Source: Pirellula staleyi DSM 6068 | GTDB lineage: Bacteria; Planctomycetota; Planctomycetia; Pirellulales; Pirellulaceae | Assembly: GCA_945875845.1 (NCBI GenBank) | Contig: CAMCMB010000037.1 | Location: 1-64,000 of the forward strand | Direction: 5' to 3' | Length of the DNA: 64,000 bases | Shown here: positions 37,201 to 45,565 of the stretch, piece by piece | How positions within the stretch are numbered: the stretch's first letter is position 1 | Layout: each line of letters begins with the position of its first letter | Translations under genes and position numbers: made by a program | The notes under the pieces: generated by a model | Database searches by the model: none | The model's input: only the letters and a program-made list of their open reading frames with translations | What the model was told of the DNA's origin: nothing

Positions 37201-37912
37201 ACCCGTCTGGGTGCTCAACGTTGACGAAAAGAAGAAACGAGTTTCGTTAACCGCCATACCACCCGGAACACCGTCGCGGCGCAGCGAGCAAGGTTCGTCA
37301 GGGCCCAACGAGGGGTCGCATGACCGTGGCAGCCAAGGACGTGGCAATCAAGCGGGAGGCGACAACCGAAATCAACGGAACGATCGAAATCAGACCGGCG
37401 CTCGCGATAGCGGACCACGCCAAAATCAACCTCAATCTGCGAACAGGACCAGCCAGCCAGCTGGTACTGGTACTGGGGGGGATCGCAGTCGAAGCTCGGG
37501 CGGAGATAGCCGCAGCAGTCGTGGCGGCGACAATCGTGGCGGCGACAATCGTGCCGGCGGAACTCGTGGTGGCAAGTCGTTTGGACGCGATGGCAATCGC
37601 GACCGAGGTCGAAGCCATTCGGAATCCGGCGATTCATCCCAGTCTCGCCGACCAACGCGAGTGGATCCACCCAAGCCGGTGACCCCGCTTACCGACGCCA
37701 TGCAACAGGGGAAAGAACCATTGCGATCTTTCTCCGACCTTCTCCAGTTTATCAAGAAGTCCAAAGATGAACCCACGGAAGAACAAACACCTGCACCAAA
37801 GTTGGAGACAAGCGTTCGTTCTACAGACGCACAAAACGAAACGCCGGTAGAGACCAAGTCGCAAGGCGTTGAAACTACCGATCGCGGAGAGGCGTCGGCA
37901 CCCTCCGCCTGA
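34232..37912 (+). CDS. Tex-like RNA-binding protein with RG-rich tail
   Basis: A 1226-residue, greatly enlarged member of the Tex/Spt6 family (about 780 residues in most bacteria). Order: helical Tex N-domain 1-190; a disordered Glu/Ser/Pro insert 190-345 with EISTSEISKPEIS repeats; the rest of the Tex core from SPRQRRRKWL; a YqgF-like domain near 480 (ILVIDAIGPKMAAVAIVDADG, first Asp kept, the usual DPG lost); helix-hairpin-helix region about 620-720 (LRLGSYQRELPQREL, KRIPGMTADAAKAVV); a TADTA tandem stretch near 830; an S1 domain near 940-1010 (GMMLQALVIGVADFGVFVDLG); and a Arg/Gly/Asn/Ser-rich tail (DSRSSRGGDNRGGDNRAGG). It probably binds RNA and affects transcription or translation. The first start is used; no overlap with neighbours. 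Confidence 0.85.
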   Translation: MKDIQAIARYMRLPEDQLKFPIELLNQGYEPNYLANYRPDELGNIDEQTLSILRRALNYSESLKLHKEKVQQTLEREQQWNETVSSVISQANTISQVDTVIRHLRARRNSRSIAEKCPQVELVGQAILTMQGDPPKDILAWVAETASVPLEQAADVLENTKRWMVQLLSEDVRLMQDLQLTILKRAGISVKVLPDPPRGSDEEKQLEHFENASPLPQNAAATVAVVESASPSPILADDVAHPSPEISTSEISKPEISEQADSDEAKTERTADVQVIGDSKNLEPINPSSTDVKSEERTATTPDEGMVDSSEVIGDEPSQESANVASTAPLIVDFQQGKKPGKGLKTKTLSDKQLSPRQRRRKWLRSILESYSKLRKPLSALTPYQILMLSRGQRSQIISIQFHYDEKPLVQVCRESLCPGRHPMHYWLVEIAEEGLRSHILPRLHQDVFAILEEDAHTDLTEAAVVHLQASLLQRPVRGHRILVIDAIGPKMAAVAIVDADGNVIFTNEIACNSNRADVVAQNVVSLGQWIHEHKVTLLALSNGPARRYLIHTVSELLKQSAEGSLYWTMVDRAGADGYCMSRGCLVELPRISRRHRAATWLAWRLQDPLRQILKVDPVRLRLGSYQRELPQRELEAALQDAVSAAITQAGVDVFHANTDVLKRIPGMTADAAKAVVQACHDDKITNRETLMSVLREHLSEMHARQAIGFLKVYGSSNTLDGTTVHPDDYRLAERLVAHANLAVPASAPENWTKPNYAELDVAHAAATIAHAKQVTEEPFAASIELDDATGEIISEEASQSSDASPTNNGAAETETQLDTVPIETATADTAAADTATADTATADTAAADTATADTGETKDALVLSTPRSSVPMPPIPTSAMERPTLSIDVERLARSWQVGREKMKRVANCLQFSFADSRDFQFPLPLLSKVPRLDNLQSGMMLQALVIGVADFGVFVDLGPECSGLIHISRLAPDFIEDPHQFVQVGDLVPVWVLNVDEKKKRVSLTAIPPGTPSRRSEQGSSGPNEGSHDRGSQGRGNQAGGDNRNQRNDRNQTGARDSGPRQNQPQSANRTSQPAGTGTGGDRSRSSGGDSRSSRGGDNRGGDNRAGGTRGGKSFGRDGNRDRGRSHSESGDSSQSRRPTRVDPPKPVTPLTDAMQQGKEPLRSFSDLLQFIKKSKDEPTEEQTPAPKLETSVRSTDAQNETPVETKSQGVETTDRGEASAPSA
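36706..36797 (+). repeat. In-frame 15-bp tandem repeat in the Tex-like gene
   Basis: Six near-copies of acggctgacacggca encode TADTA units, in a linker before the S1 domain. Being 15 bp it keeps frame and may vary in number. Confidence 0.85.
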
Positions 37913-37919
37913 GAATGAT

Positions 37920-38405
37920 ATGTCTGATTTTGACGACAAGCTAAAGCAAGCCGCTGCCCGCGGAGCAAACAGGGCAAATTCATCCCAATCGGAAGCGGAG
38001 CGGAAGCGGATAGAGGCTGAGGAGTTTCGCGCTCTCCATTCTAGAATTCGATTGGAGCTCTCCGAACGTATCGAAACGGTCATGAAGAAGATCGCGGATC
38101 TGTTTCCCGGCTTTCGATACCAGACCGTGTTCGGGGATGCCGGCTGGGGCGGTGCGTGTGTGAGAGATGATTTGTTCATCGAACGGGGCCGCCGCGAGAA
38201 CAAGTACAGTCGATTCGAGATGGCTGTCCGGCCCATTAACGAATTTAACATCTTGGACTTGCAAGCCAAAGGAACGATCGCGAATCGGGAGCTGTTGACC
38301 CGAACTTTTTATCAGCCGCTGGGTGAAGTAGATCTGGTCAAGTTTCGAGATCTCATCGACAGTTGGGCGTTGACCTATGCCGAACTCTACGCGGCAAACC
38401 GATAG
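37920..38405 (+). CDS. Conserved-looking protein downstream of the Tex-like gene
   Basis: A 161-residue soluble protein, MSDFDDKLKQAAARGANRANSSQSEAERK, followed by a helical EEFRALHSRIRLELSERIETVMKKIADLFPGFRYQTVFG and an alpha/beta C-terminus ending FRDLIDSWALTYAELYAANR. I do not know the family. It starts seven bases after the Tex-like stop, so it is probably co-transcribed; the true start is 37920, not the upstream ORF start inside the Tex-like gene. Confidence 0.7.
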   Translation: MSDFDDKLKQAAARGANRANSSQSEAERKRIEAEEFRALHSRIRLELSERIETVMKKIADLFPGFRYQTVFGDAGWGGACVRDDLFIERGRRENKYSRFEMAVRPINEFNILDLQAKGTIANRELLTRTFYQPLGEVDLVKFRDLIDSWALTYAELYAANR

Positions 38406-38490
38406 ACCGTACCAAAGTGGGATAGGCTTCCAGCCTGTCTTTTCTCGGCTAGACAGGTTGAAGCCCCCACAAATGGATTGATCGCCCCTC

Positions 38491-41121
38491 TTAGAGTTTT
38501 TCCCAATGGTCGACGACCCAGTGTTTCGTATCGATGGACCCATCTCCATCAATCTCGATTCGAATGGCATGGTCGCGGGCCGTCACAAGCACTTGGCGAT
38601 GTTTGGCTGCGAACGCGTCCAACACGCGAGTCGATTGGGCTCGATTCGCACCGCTGATCACGATGATTTCGGGGGCGCACCAATCCAACAGGGCTTCCGA
38701 TTTCGCATTGAGCGAACCATGGTGGGGAGCCATCATGACATCCACTTTCGTCGCGTCTTGCGCGACAAGCATTTGCATTCCAGGCGGTTCTAAATCCCCG
38801 GGAAGCAGAATGCGTCGCCCTGCGTATTCCATCATCACACAAAGACTGTTGGCGTTGTCGGTTCCAACCACACCTTGGTCGGGCGGATGCAGGGCTAACA
38901 TGCTCCAACCCTCGCCTTGATGCACGTCCCCTTTTTTCCAAGCCACCATGCGAGCACCACGACCGCCAACCACACGCAGGTTTTGCTTCAACAAGGGGCT
39001 TCGATGCTCAAAGACTTGTCGAGTTGAGATCAATTTCTCAATGGCAAACCGTTTGGCAATCCCCTCGAGGCCGTTGTAATGATCGGAGTCGGCATGCGAG
39101 AGAATGACGCCGTCAATCCTTGGCTTGTTCAACGCCCACAATGCCTCAACCATGACCTGGTAACTGCGCTGATGGTCACCTAATCGACCGGCGTCGTACA
39201 GCCAAGCTTGCTGGTCGGGAGTTTCAATGAGAATGTTGGTGCCGTGTCCAACATCGATGAACGTAAGGGACAGTTTGGGATCGCGCCCGGTCATGGCAGA
39301 CCGATAAAAGTCCATCGTCGGCTGAATCGTCAAACCGAAAACGAACCATATTCCCAACACCCGAACGAGCAATCGGCGACTGGCGGATCGTTTGACGCCA
39401 CCTAGGATCGCGGTGATGATCCCGAGAGCATAAAAGCTGTGTAACCACCAAGAAGGCGGGGCTCTCAACCAAAAGTGACCCAATGGAATTTGCTCGCCCA
39501 ATCCGACGATCCATTGCACCATCCATAACGAAACGCCGCAAACCAAACCGAGCGGCCAAGCGAAGACCGGGAACCATCCAAAGGCAATCAGGCCAAGGCC
39601 AGCCATCAAAGCAAACAACATCGGCAACCATAGTAGTAGATTGAGCGCGATTGCGATCGGACTAACCACATGGAAACTGCTCCACACTAAGGGGGCGGTG
39701 ACGAACCAGACCCAGAAACTCGTGCGGATCATCTCGCGCGCCCAAGTCCCAATGCGGCGAAGATTTTTGCTCCAACGGCTCGATTTCGATTCGATCAACC
39801 GCGCAAGTGGCGAAATTCGAGGAGCGCCGGAACGGTGCGACAGAATCAAAACCGCAACCGCCATGAACGACAGTTGCGTTCCCGTCTCAAAGACCACGGT
39901 GGTTCGGTGCAATATCAATGCAAACCCGGCGAAGGCGAGGATGTTTGCACTGGAAAATCTCCACCCATTCCACTTCGCGAGACAAAGTCCGGCAAGCATC
40001 ATCGTCGCACGTGCAACCGGCGGATTGGCTCCGCAAAGAAGCGCGTAACCGATGACGATCAAACAGATACCCAACAGCATCGGCTTACGCGGCAATTGAA
40101 GAAATGTTCCGATCAGCCACAGTGTCAAGGCAACCATTTCGATATGCATCCCTGAAATCGACAGCATGTGGATCGTCCCAGTCGCTAACAATTCTTCTTG
40201 CAATCGCCATTCCGCTTGTTCCCGTTGGCCCAGAACCAATGCTGCGGTCAATTCGGATTGGCCGAGGATGACATAGCGCTCGATTGCCCACAGGGCTTTC
40301 GCGGAGACCATTGCAAGGTAGCGATCGACTCGAAGGCGAGAGATTCTGTCAATTCTTGTGAGTTGCGATTCGGAGTCGGCTCGTGCTTGAGCCGAATAGC
40401 CCTGTTCCGCGTAGCGACGCGACTGATTGAACTGGCCAGGATTCGACGGCTTGCCGGGCAATCGCCATTGACCGTAGAGTTCGATTGCATCGCCAGGGTA
40501 ATAGCCAGATAACTTTCCATTGATGGTGAGTGGTATCAAAAGCGAGACGGGAGACCACTGTCCACCGATTCGGATTTCAAAGACACGCAGAACGGTCAGC
40601 GTTTGCCAACCGACTTCACCCAGGTCGGTATTTCCCCCCGGGATGGTTGCTTTTCGATATCGCAACGACGAATCGACAGTCCCTCGGCATGCAATGGGAT
40701 TCCAAGGAGCGGTCCCGAGCTCTTCTTTTCCCGTGATTTCCATGAGAGTGGACTCCCAATTGGCTAGACGCTCCCGGGAATCTTGCTGCCCCAACGAGTG
40801 GAAGTAGCTGATGACTAGACCGATTGTGAGCGCGATGCTCAGAACAGCCCAGGCAGAATGACGGGTGGGGCGAAATTTCCAATGCCACAACGTTGCCACG
40901 CCCGAGGTCAAAATGCCGAAAAAAAGCAGTGCACACCAAGCATTTCCAAACGACTCTTGCATTGAAATCGCCAAAAGCGAGATTGCAAGGATTGCAACCA
41001 TTGGATAACGGGCCCACAGCCTGATAGCTCGGTTCCGAAGCCGCAAATAAACCGTGTTAGAAACGTTGATTTTCGGCAACATGTAGCGATTGGGCAACGT
41101 ATTGGGGTAGAGTTTCGACAT
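38491..41121 (-). CDS. comEC: ComEC/Rec2 DNA-uptake channel protein
   Basis: A protein of about 876 residues of the competence ComEC family, the inner-membrane channel for single-stranded DNA. First an N-terminal DUF4131/OB region, then about ten membrane spans (MEMVALTLWLIGTFLQLP, FSSANILAFAGFALIL, IALNLLLWLPMLFALM) and a C-terminal metallo-beta-lactamase-like domain with DVGHGTNILIETP and the metal site SHADSDHYNG (HxDxDH). The start is uncertain: GTG 41187, ATG 41133, ATG 41121 (used) and ATG 41082 are all possible, none with a good Shine-Dalgarno site. No comEA or pilus genes are close, and no evidence of real competence is given by the window. It is divergent from the sigma factor gene. 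Confidence 0.85.
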   Translation of the reverse strand: MSKLYPNTLPNRYMLPKINVSNTVYLRLRNRAIRLWARYPMVAILAISLLAISMQESFGNAWCALLFFGILTSGVATLWHWKFRPTRHSAWAVLSIALTIGLVISYFHSLGQQDSRERLANWESTLMEITGKEELGTAPWNPIACRGTVDSSLRYRKATIPGGNTDLGEVGWQTLTVLRVFEIRIGGQWSPVSLLIPLTINGKLSGYYPGDAIELYGQWRLPGKPSNPGQFNQSRRYAEQGYSAQARADSESQLTRIDRISRLRVDRYLAMVSAKALWAIERYVILGQSELTAALVLGQREQAEWRLQEELLATGTIHMLSISGMHIEMVALTLWLIGTFLQLPRKPMLLGICLIVIGYALLCGANPPVARATMMLAGLCLAKWNGWRFSSANILAFAGFALILHRTTVVFETGTQLSFMAVAVLILSHRSGAPRISPLARLIESKSSRWSKNLRRIGTWAREMIRTSFWVWFVTAPLVWSSFHVVSPIAIALNLLLWLPMLFALMAGLGLIAFGWFPVFAWPLGLVCGVSLWMVQWIVGLGEQIPLGHFWLRAPPSWWLHSFYALGIITAILGGVKRSASRRLLVRVLGIWFVFGLTIQPTMDFYRSAMTGRDPKLSLTFIDVGHGTNILIETPDQQAWLYDAGRLGDHQRSYQVMVEALWALNKPRIDGVILSHADSDHYNGLEGIAKRFAIEKLISTRQVFEHRSPLLKQNLRVVGGRGARMVAWKKGDVHQGEGWSMLALHPPDQGVVGTDNANSLCVMMEYAGRRILLPGDLEPPGMQMLVAQDATKVDVMMAPHHGSLNAKSEALLDWCAPEIIVISGANRAQSTRVLDAFAAKHRQVLVTARDHAIRIEIDGDGSIDTKHWVVDHWEKL

Positions 41122-41306
41122 CATGTCTCGCATGAGAAACCGAGCGAAATTAAATTCTATCAACGAATTCACAGGGGAAAGCGACACATCGGGTCAGACC
41201 CTAGTCAACCGGCACACGGAATGCAACTGAATTCTTTTTATCCGTCGGAACTCGATGTGAAACCGGCGCATCTAACTCAGTTACCTTCCACGAGACGTCT
41301 CCAGTT

Positions 41307-42962
41307 ATGTCCAAGCGATCCAATCGTCGAACCTTGAAAAACGCGGATAAAAAATCGGGCTATTCGTATATTAACGAAGACTGTGAATTCGCGGGGGACG
41401 TGGTCGCAGGTTTTGGATATGAAGAAGAAGAAGAAGAGGACGTCGACGCGGAACCCCATGTAGACGAAGACGCGCTGGGGGACGACGATGGCGACGGCTA
41501 CTTTCCTCAAAATGAGGATAATGAAGTTGTGGATGCAACCGATGATCCGGTTCGCATGTACCTGATGCAAATGGGCGAAATTCCATTGCTGACTCGCCAA
41601 CAAGAAGTCAGCGCCGCCCAACACATCGAAATCACTCGCACCCATTACCGCCAATGGATGCTGGCGTCCGATTTTGTACTCCAAGGAGCTACGAAACTGC
41701 TGGAGCAAGTTCGCGACAGCAAGTTGCGATTAGACCGAACTATTGAGGTTAGCGTGACGAACGCGACCGAAAAAGTCGCAATCATGCGACGCATTGGTCC
41801 AAATATCAAAACCCTCCGACATCTGTTGTTGAGAAATCACGGTGACTACCACGTCGCTATCAACAAGAGCGTTACGATGGACGAACGCCGCTCTGCTTGG
41901 AAGCGATTGGTTTGTCGACGCAACAAAGCTGTTCGCTTGATCGAAGAAATGAATTTGCGAACCAATCGCTTGGAGCCTATTTTCCTTAAGCTCCACACCA
42001 TCGCTAGCCAAATGGCAACACTGAAAGATCGAATCGCCATCGCACAAGAGACCGGCTTCTCGGATTGCACACCGATCGCGAAGCTCAAAGAAGAGTTGCG
42101 ATACTTGATGAGAATCACTTACGAAACACCGAGCACGCTGGCTCGCCGTTGCCAACGAGTCAAAACACACCGACTCGAATACGACGCGGCCAAACGTGAG
42201 CTCTCCGCTGGAAACCTGCGATTGGTGGTTTCGATTGCCAAGAAGTATCGCAATCGTGGACTCAGTTTCCTCGATTTGATCCAAGAGGGAAACACAGGCT
42301 TAATGCGTGCCGTAGACAAATTCGAATACGAACGCGGATTTAAGTTTTCCACGTATGCAACTTGGTGGATTCGACAAGCCATCACACGAGCTATTGCGGA
42401 CCAAAGCCGAACGATTCGGGTACCTGTCCACATGATTGACACAATGAGTAAGGTGCGACAAGTGACTCGCGATTTGATCCAAGAACTGGGTCGAGAACCC
42501 TCTGTTGAAGAGACAGCCGAACGAGCAGGTCTTTCGCTCGATGATGCTCGAGTTGTCATCAAAATGGCGCGTCAACCGTTGTCGCTCGATCAACCCGTTG
42601 GCGATCATGAAGACAGTTTCTTCGGCGAGTTTCTGGAAGACTATCGAGACGATGATCCCCTCTACGAAACCAATCAACAAACGCTCAAGGAGCAAATCCA
42701 TGAAGCCATGCAAACGTTGAACTACCGTGAACGCGAGATCCTCAAATTGCGATACGGCTTGGCAGACGGATACGCCTACACGTTAGAAGAAGTGGGCAAG
42801 ATATTTCAAGTGACCCGTGAACGCGTTCGTCAAATCGAGAGCAAGGCGGTCAAAAAGCTACAACATCCACAACGCAGCAAATCGCTCACGAGCTTCATCG
42901 ACGGCCTAGACATGACTCCCTATCAGGACGCAGCCCTCAACGGCAGCGACCGACCCATGTAG
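41307..42962 (+). CDS. rpoD: Sigma-70 family factor, group 1/2 (RpoD-like)
   Basis: A 551-residue sigma factor. Acidic N-terminus ([23 protein letters not shown]), region 1.2 [22 protein letters not shown] near 80-105, then about 170 residues with no region match, then region 2 [35 protein letters not shown] near 297-330 with [19 protein letters not shown], region 3 near 380-450 and region 4 [15 protein letters not shown]...[28 protein letters not shown]. All core-binding and promoter-binding blocks of group 1 factors are there. The insert between 1.2 and 2 corresponds to the non-conserved region of RpoD. Whether it is the main housekeeping sigma or a group-2 paralogue cannot be told here. 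Confidence 0.87.
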   Translation: MSKRSNRRTLKNADKKSGYSYINEDCEFAGDVVAGFGYEEEEEEDVDAEPHVDEDALGDDDGDGYFPQNEDNEVVDATDDPVRMYLMQMGEIPLLTRQQEVSAAQHIEITRTHYRQWMLASDFVLQGATKLLEQVRDSKLRLDRTIEVSVTNATEKVAIMRRIGPNIKTLRHLLLRNHGDYHVAINKSVTMDERRSAWKRLVCRRNKAVRLIEEMNLRTNRLEPIFLKLHTIASQMATLKDRIAIAQETGFSDCTPIAKLKEELRYLMRITYETPSTLARRCQRVKTHRLEYDAAKRELSAGNLRLVVSIAKKYRNRGLSFLDLIQEGNTGLMRAVDKFEYERGFKFSTYATWWIRQAITRAIADQSRTIRVPVHMIDTMSKVRQVTRDLIQELGREPSVEETAERAGLSLDDARVVIKMARQPLSLDQPVGDHEDSFFGEFLEDYRDDDPLYETNQQTLKEQIHEAMQTLNYREREILKLRYGLADGYAYTLEEVGKIFQVTRERVRQIESKAVKKLQHPQRSKSLTSFIDGLDMTPYQDAALNGSDRPM

Positions 42963-42984
42963 AGCGACAGAGCCAAACCCGCCT

Positions 42985-43030
42985 GACAGCGAGTGATGTT
43001 AAGCGAGTGATGTTAAGCGAGTGATGTTAC
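42985..43030 (+). repeat. Short tandem repeat (gcgagtgatgttaa)
   Basis: Three copies of agcgagtgatgttaa lie in the gap after the sigma-factor stop. Confidence 0.8.
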
Positions 43031-43114
43031 AAGAATAGGCGTTGTCCTTAGTTGGAAGATAATTTGATTTGAGAGGGGCGCGTTTTGGTTGTGTGATTGC
43101 ACCACGAGTAGGGG

Positions 43115-43216
43115 ATACGACGCGGAGCGTCGTACAACGAATTTGCCTTTTTTGTTGCACGACGCTCCGCCGTCGTGATTCTGTCTGTGCGACGACGCGG
43201 AGCGTCGTGCAACGAA
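43115..43216. repeat. Cluster of acgacgctccgcgtcgt palindromes
   Basis: Three gacgcggagcgtcg / cgacgctccg palindromes with cgtacaacga / gtgcaacga spacing lie between the convergent ends of the sigma-factor gene and the 43288 gene. They can form alternative hairpins. Confidence 0.8.
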
Positions 43217-43287
43217 GGTGCACTTGGATGACTTTCCGTCAACGGAAGTTCAACGACGGGAGATGGGACACGGGGAGGTGGTGGAAT

Positions 43288-44709
43288 CTAGAGTTGTCCC
43301 TGGAACACTTTTAACAGGCGGTTCTTTTCTTCTGTGATCAACCAGCCGTCGAGCTTGTTGATTCGCAGGGCAAGATGCGGCTTGCCTTTTGCCGCCGCCG
43401 ACAATACGTCGCGAATCGATTGAAGCTCGTCTTTCAACTGGGCAATCGATTTCTTGATGTCTACGTTTCCTCCAGCGTTCTCTTTCTTAATGTCTTCCAG
43501 CAAGTCCAGCTGTGTCCGGAATTCGGTCAACTGTTTCTCTTGCTCGGTCCGCTGCTGGCTCAGTAGGCGACGACGTTCGGTATCTTGACGCGACCATTCG
43601 GCAAAGTTCTTTTGATACTGTTGATAGAACGACATTTGAGTGTTGTAGAACGACATTTGACCTTGATAAATGGAGTCCCGTTCGGCCTCAACATCATAAA
43701 TGGGTCTGCGCTCTTGCACTTGATAATCGTAGCGCCGACCGTTGATGAACTCCGTCACAATTCTCACTTGAAAGAGATCGACGTAGATAAGTTCTCGACG
43801 CGGCAGGATTGGCATCGCAACCGCTGCCGGCATTCCAGGCGTCGAAAGCGCCCATTGTCTTTCAATGTCGCGAATCCTTTCGCGAACGACTGCCATTTGG
43901 CTTTTTAATGCTTTGACAGCCGCGAGGTTTTCGTCAGAAAACGCTCGTTTCTCTTTGACCGCAACCGACAAGTCCTTTTCCAACTCCATCCATTGCATTT
44001 CCATTGCGAACTCAAGCTCTTTCATGGCTGCGTCACCCAGTTGAAGGTAACGGTTGAGTGCCACTCGTATTTTTTCCGATCTTGCTCGGGCCAAACCGTA
44101 TTGATGCTCATAGGCGTTTGCGATCGACGCCTCGGGAGTTGCAACCATCGTTCGTCTGGCCGATTCGAGTGTTTCTTGATCGATGGGCGATTGAGATTCT
44201 TCGCAATTAAGCGTACCGATGATCTCCCCTAGCCACTCGGCACAGGACTTCCTCACCGGGGCGGAGATGGATTCGCGCTGGCTCGCATCCAACAACTGCT
44301 TGAACAATTTATTGGCAAGTTCTTTGTCGTTCGTATTGATGGCGCACAGCAGCTTGAACTTGCCGACCGTGGAGCGGGTGAACTCCGAAGACTCCTTGGT
44401 GCTCGCCAGATTCAACGATTGCAGTGCTTTCTCAAAGTCGAGCATTCGAACTTGGAGAATGGCCAACACGCAATACGCAAGCGAGTCGTCCGGCTTATTG
44501 GCGATCTGTATTTCCAGGAATGAACTCGCCCATTCCAGGTCTTTTTCGCTCGGAGAATCCACAGCTCGGATGGCGTCGATCACCGTGCGTTTATTGGGAG
44601 CGATGATTGTTTTTTCCTGCGCATGCGCACCGCTGAAACCCGACCCTGTGCCATTCGTAATGGCAAAAAGTGCAAACGCAACATTCGAAGCGCAACGAAA
44701 AGATCTCAC
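43288..44709 (-). CDS. Exported coiled-coil protein of unknown function
   Basis: A 473-residue protein. Its start MRSFRCASNVAFALFAITNG looks like a signal peptide ending near GAHAQEK. The first half is helical with TPR-like pairs (DLEWASSFLEIQIANKPDDSLAYCVLAI), the second half has long coiled-coils (MKELEFAMEMQWMELEKDLS, QLTEFRTQLDLLEDIKKENA). A Tyr/Gln-rich MSFYNTQMSFYQQYQKNFAEW repeat is notable. No family is known to me. It is convergent with the sigma-factor gene and divergent from the NUDIX gene. Confidence 0.75.
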   Translation of the reverse strand: MRSFRCASNVAFALFAITNGTGSGFSGAHAQEKTIIAPNKRTVIDAIRAVDSPSEKDLEWASSFLEIQIANKPDDSLAYCVLAILQVRMLDFEKALQSLNLASTKESSEFTRSTVGKFKLLCAINTNDKELANKLFKQLLDASQRESISAPVRKSCAEWLGEIIGTLNCEESQSPIDQETLESARRTMVATPEASIANAYEHQYGLARARSEKIRVALNRYLQLGDAAMKELEFAMEMQWMELEKDLSVAVKEKRAFSDENLAAVKALKSQMAVVRERIRDIERQWALSTPGMPAAVAMPILPRRELIYVDLFQVRIVTEFINGRRYDYQVQERRPIYDVEAERDSIYQGQMSFYNTQMSFYQQYQKNFAEWSRQDTERRRLLSQQRTEQEKQLTEFRTQLDLLEDIKKENAGGNVDIKKSIAQLKDELQSIRDVLSAAAKGKPHLALRINKLDGWLITEEKNRLLKVFQGQL

Positions 44710-44965
44710 GATTTCTCTCCAAAGACGAGATAAGTTGAACTCCTGTTATACACGAATGATGGACAGAAATAAATTGTTTTCGCCGCAAGCCGTTCCGCCT
44801 TGAGATAGAGAAAGCGCATCGTAACGGACTACGCGAGGGACAAGTAGCTACGCAAGTCGACATCCAGCCCAGCGAGGGTTCCCAGATCTTAGGCAAGCAG
44901 GCTGGGAACCTATGCTTTTTTTGGTAAAACTTGTCGACGACCCCCTGTGAATTGTCCCCCTCTCC

Positions 44966-45565
44966 ATGAGCGATTCCCGTATGGCTTTGCCAAATGACCA
45001 CGAACTTCGAACCAAAATCCATGGGCCTTGGCAGATTGTTCGTCGCAATGAAATTTATCAAGACGCGTGGCTTCACATGCGAATGGATGACGTGCTTCGG
45101 CCTGACGGGAAACCCGGAACGTATTCGACCGTCCGCATCAAGCCAGGAGTTTGCGTCATTCCCGTTGCTGCCGATGGTACCTGCTACTTGACCAAAGAGT
45201 TTCACTACGCGGTTGGTCGTGAAACGATCGAAGGCATTAGCGGAGGAATCGAAGTCGGCGAATCCGCCGAAGTCGCCGCGACTCGAGAGCTTCAAGAAGA
45301 AGTGGGGATCGTTGCCCAGCATCTACATCCGCTCGGAGTCGTCGATCCGTTGACGGCAGCCTTGTGTTCTCCGACCGCCATCTTTTTAGCGACGGATCTT
45401 AGCTTCACGACAACGAATATGGAAAGCACGGAATGTATCGAACGCGTCGCAATGCCGTTTGAAGATGTGGTTCGGATGGTGATCCGGAGCGAGATCACGC
45501 ATGGCCCTTCTTGTGTCGCAATCCTAAAAGCGAATCTAATCCTAACGAATTTGCTAGAATCATGA
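44966..45565 (+). CDS. NUDIX hydrolase, ADP-ribose pyrophosphatase type
   Basis: A 199-residue hydrolase. The NUDIX box GISGGIEVGESAEVAATREL + QEEVGI near residue 90-112 fits GX5EX7REUXEEXGU with all acidic metal ligands, and the protein is of the ADP-ribose pyrophosphatase size. FHYAVGRETIEGISG just before the box is typical. It cleaves nucleoside diphosphate-linked compounds using Mg or Mn. The last four bases (ATGA) overlap the start of corA, so the two are translated together; a role with metal supply is possible but not shown. Confidence 0.9.
   Translation: MSDSRMALPNDHELRTKIHGPWQIVRRNEIYQDAWLHMRMDDVLRPDGKPGTYSTVRIKPGVCVIPVAADGTCYLTKEFHYAVGRETIEGISGGIEVGESAEVAATRELQEEVGIVAQHLHPLGVVDPLTAALCSPTAIFLATDLSFTTTNMESTECIERVAMPFEDVVRMVIRSEITHGPSCVAILKANLILTNLLES

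Noticed and set aside
35000-38269. Antisense ORFs 37432-37983, 37634-38269, 37980-38570
   Set aside because: Shadows of the Tex-like gene, its downstream gene and the repeat-like tail; no domain.
43115-43216. Cluster of palindromes as a CRISPR array
   Set aside because: Repeats are palindromic, of differing spacing and orientation, with no regular spacers and no cas genes.
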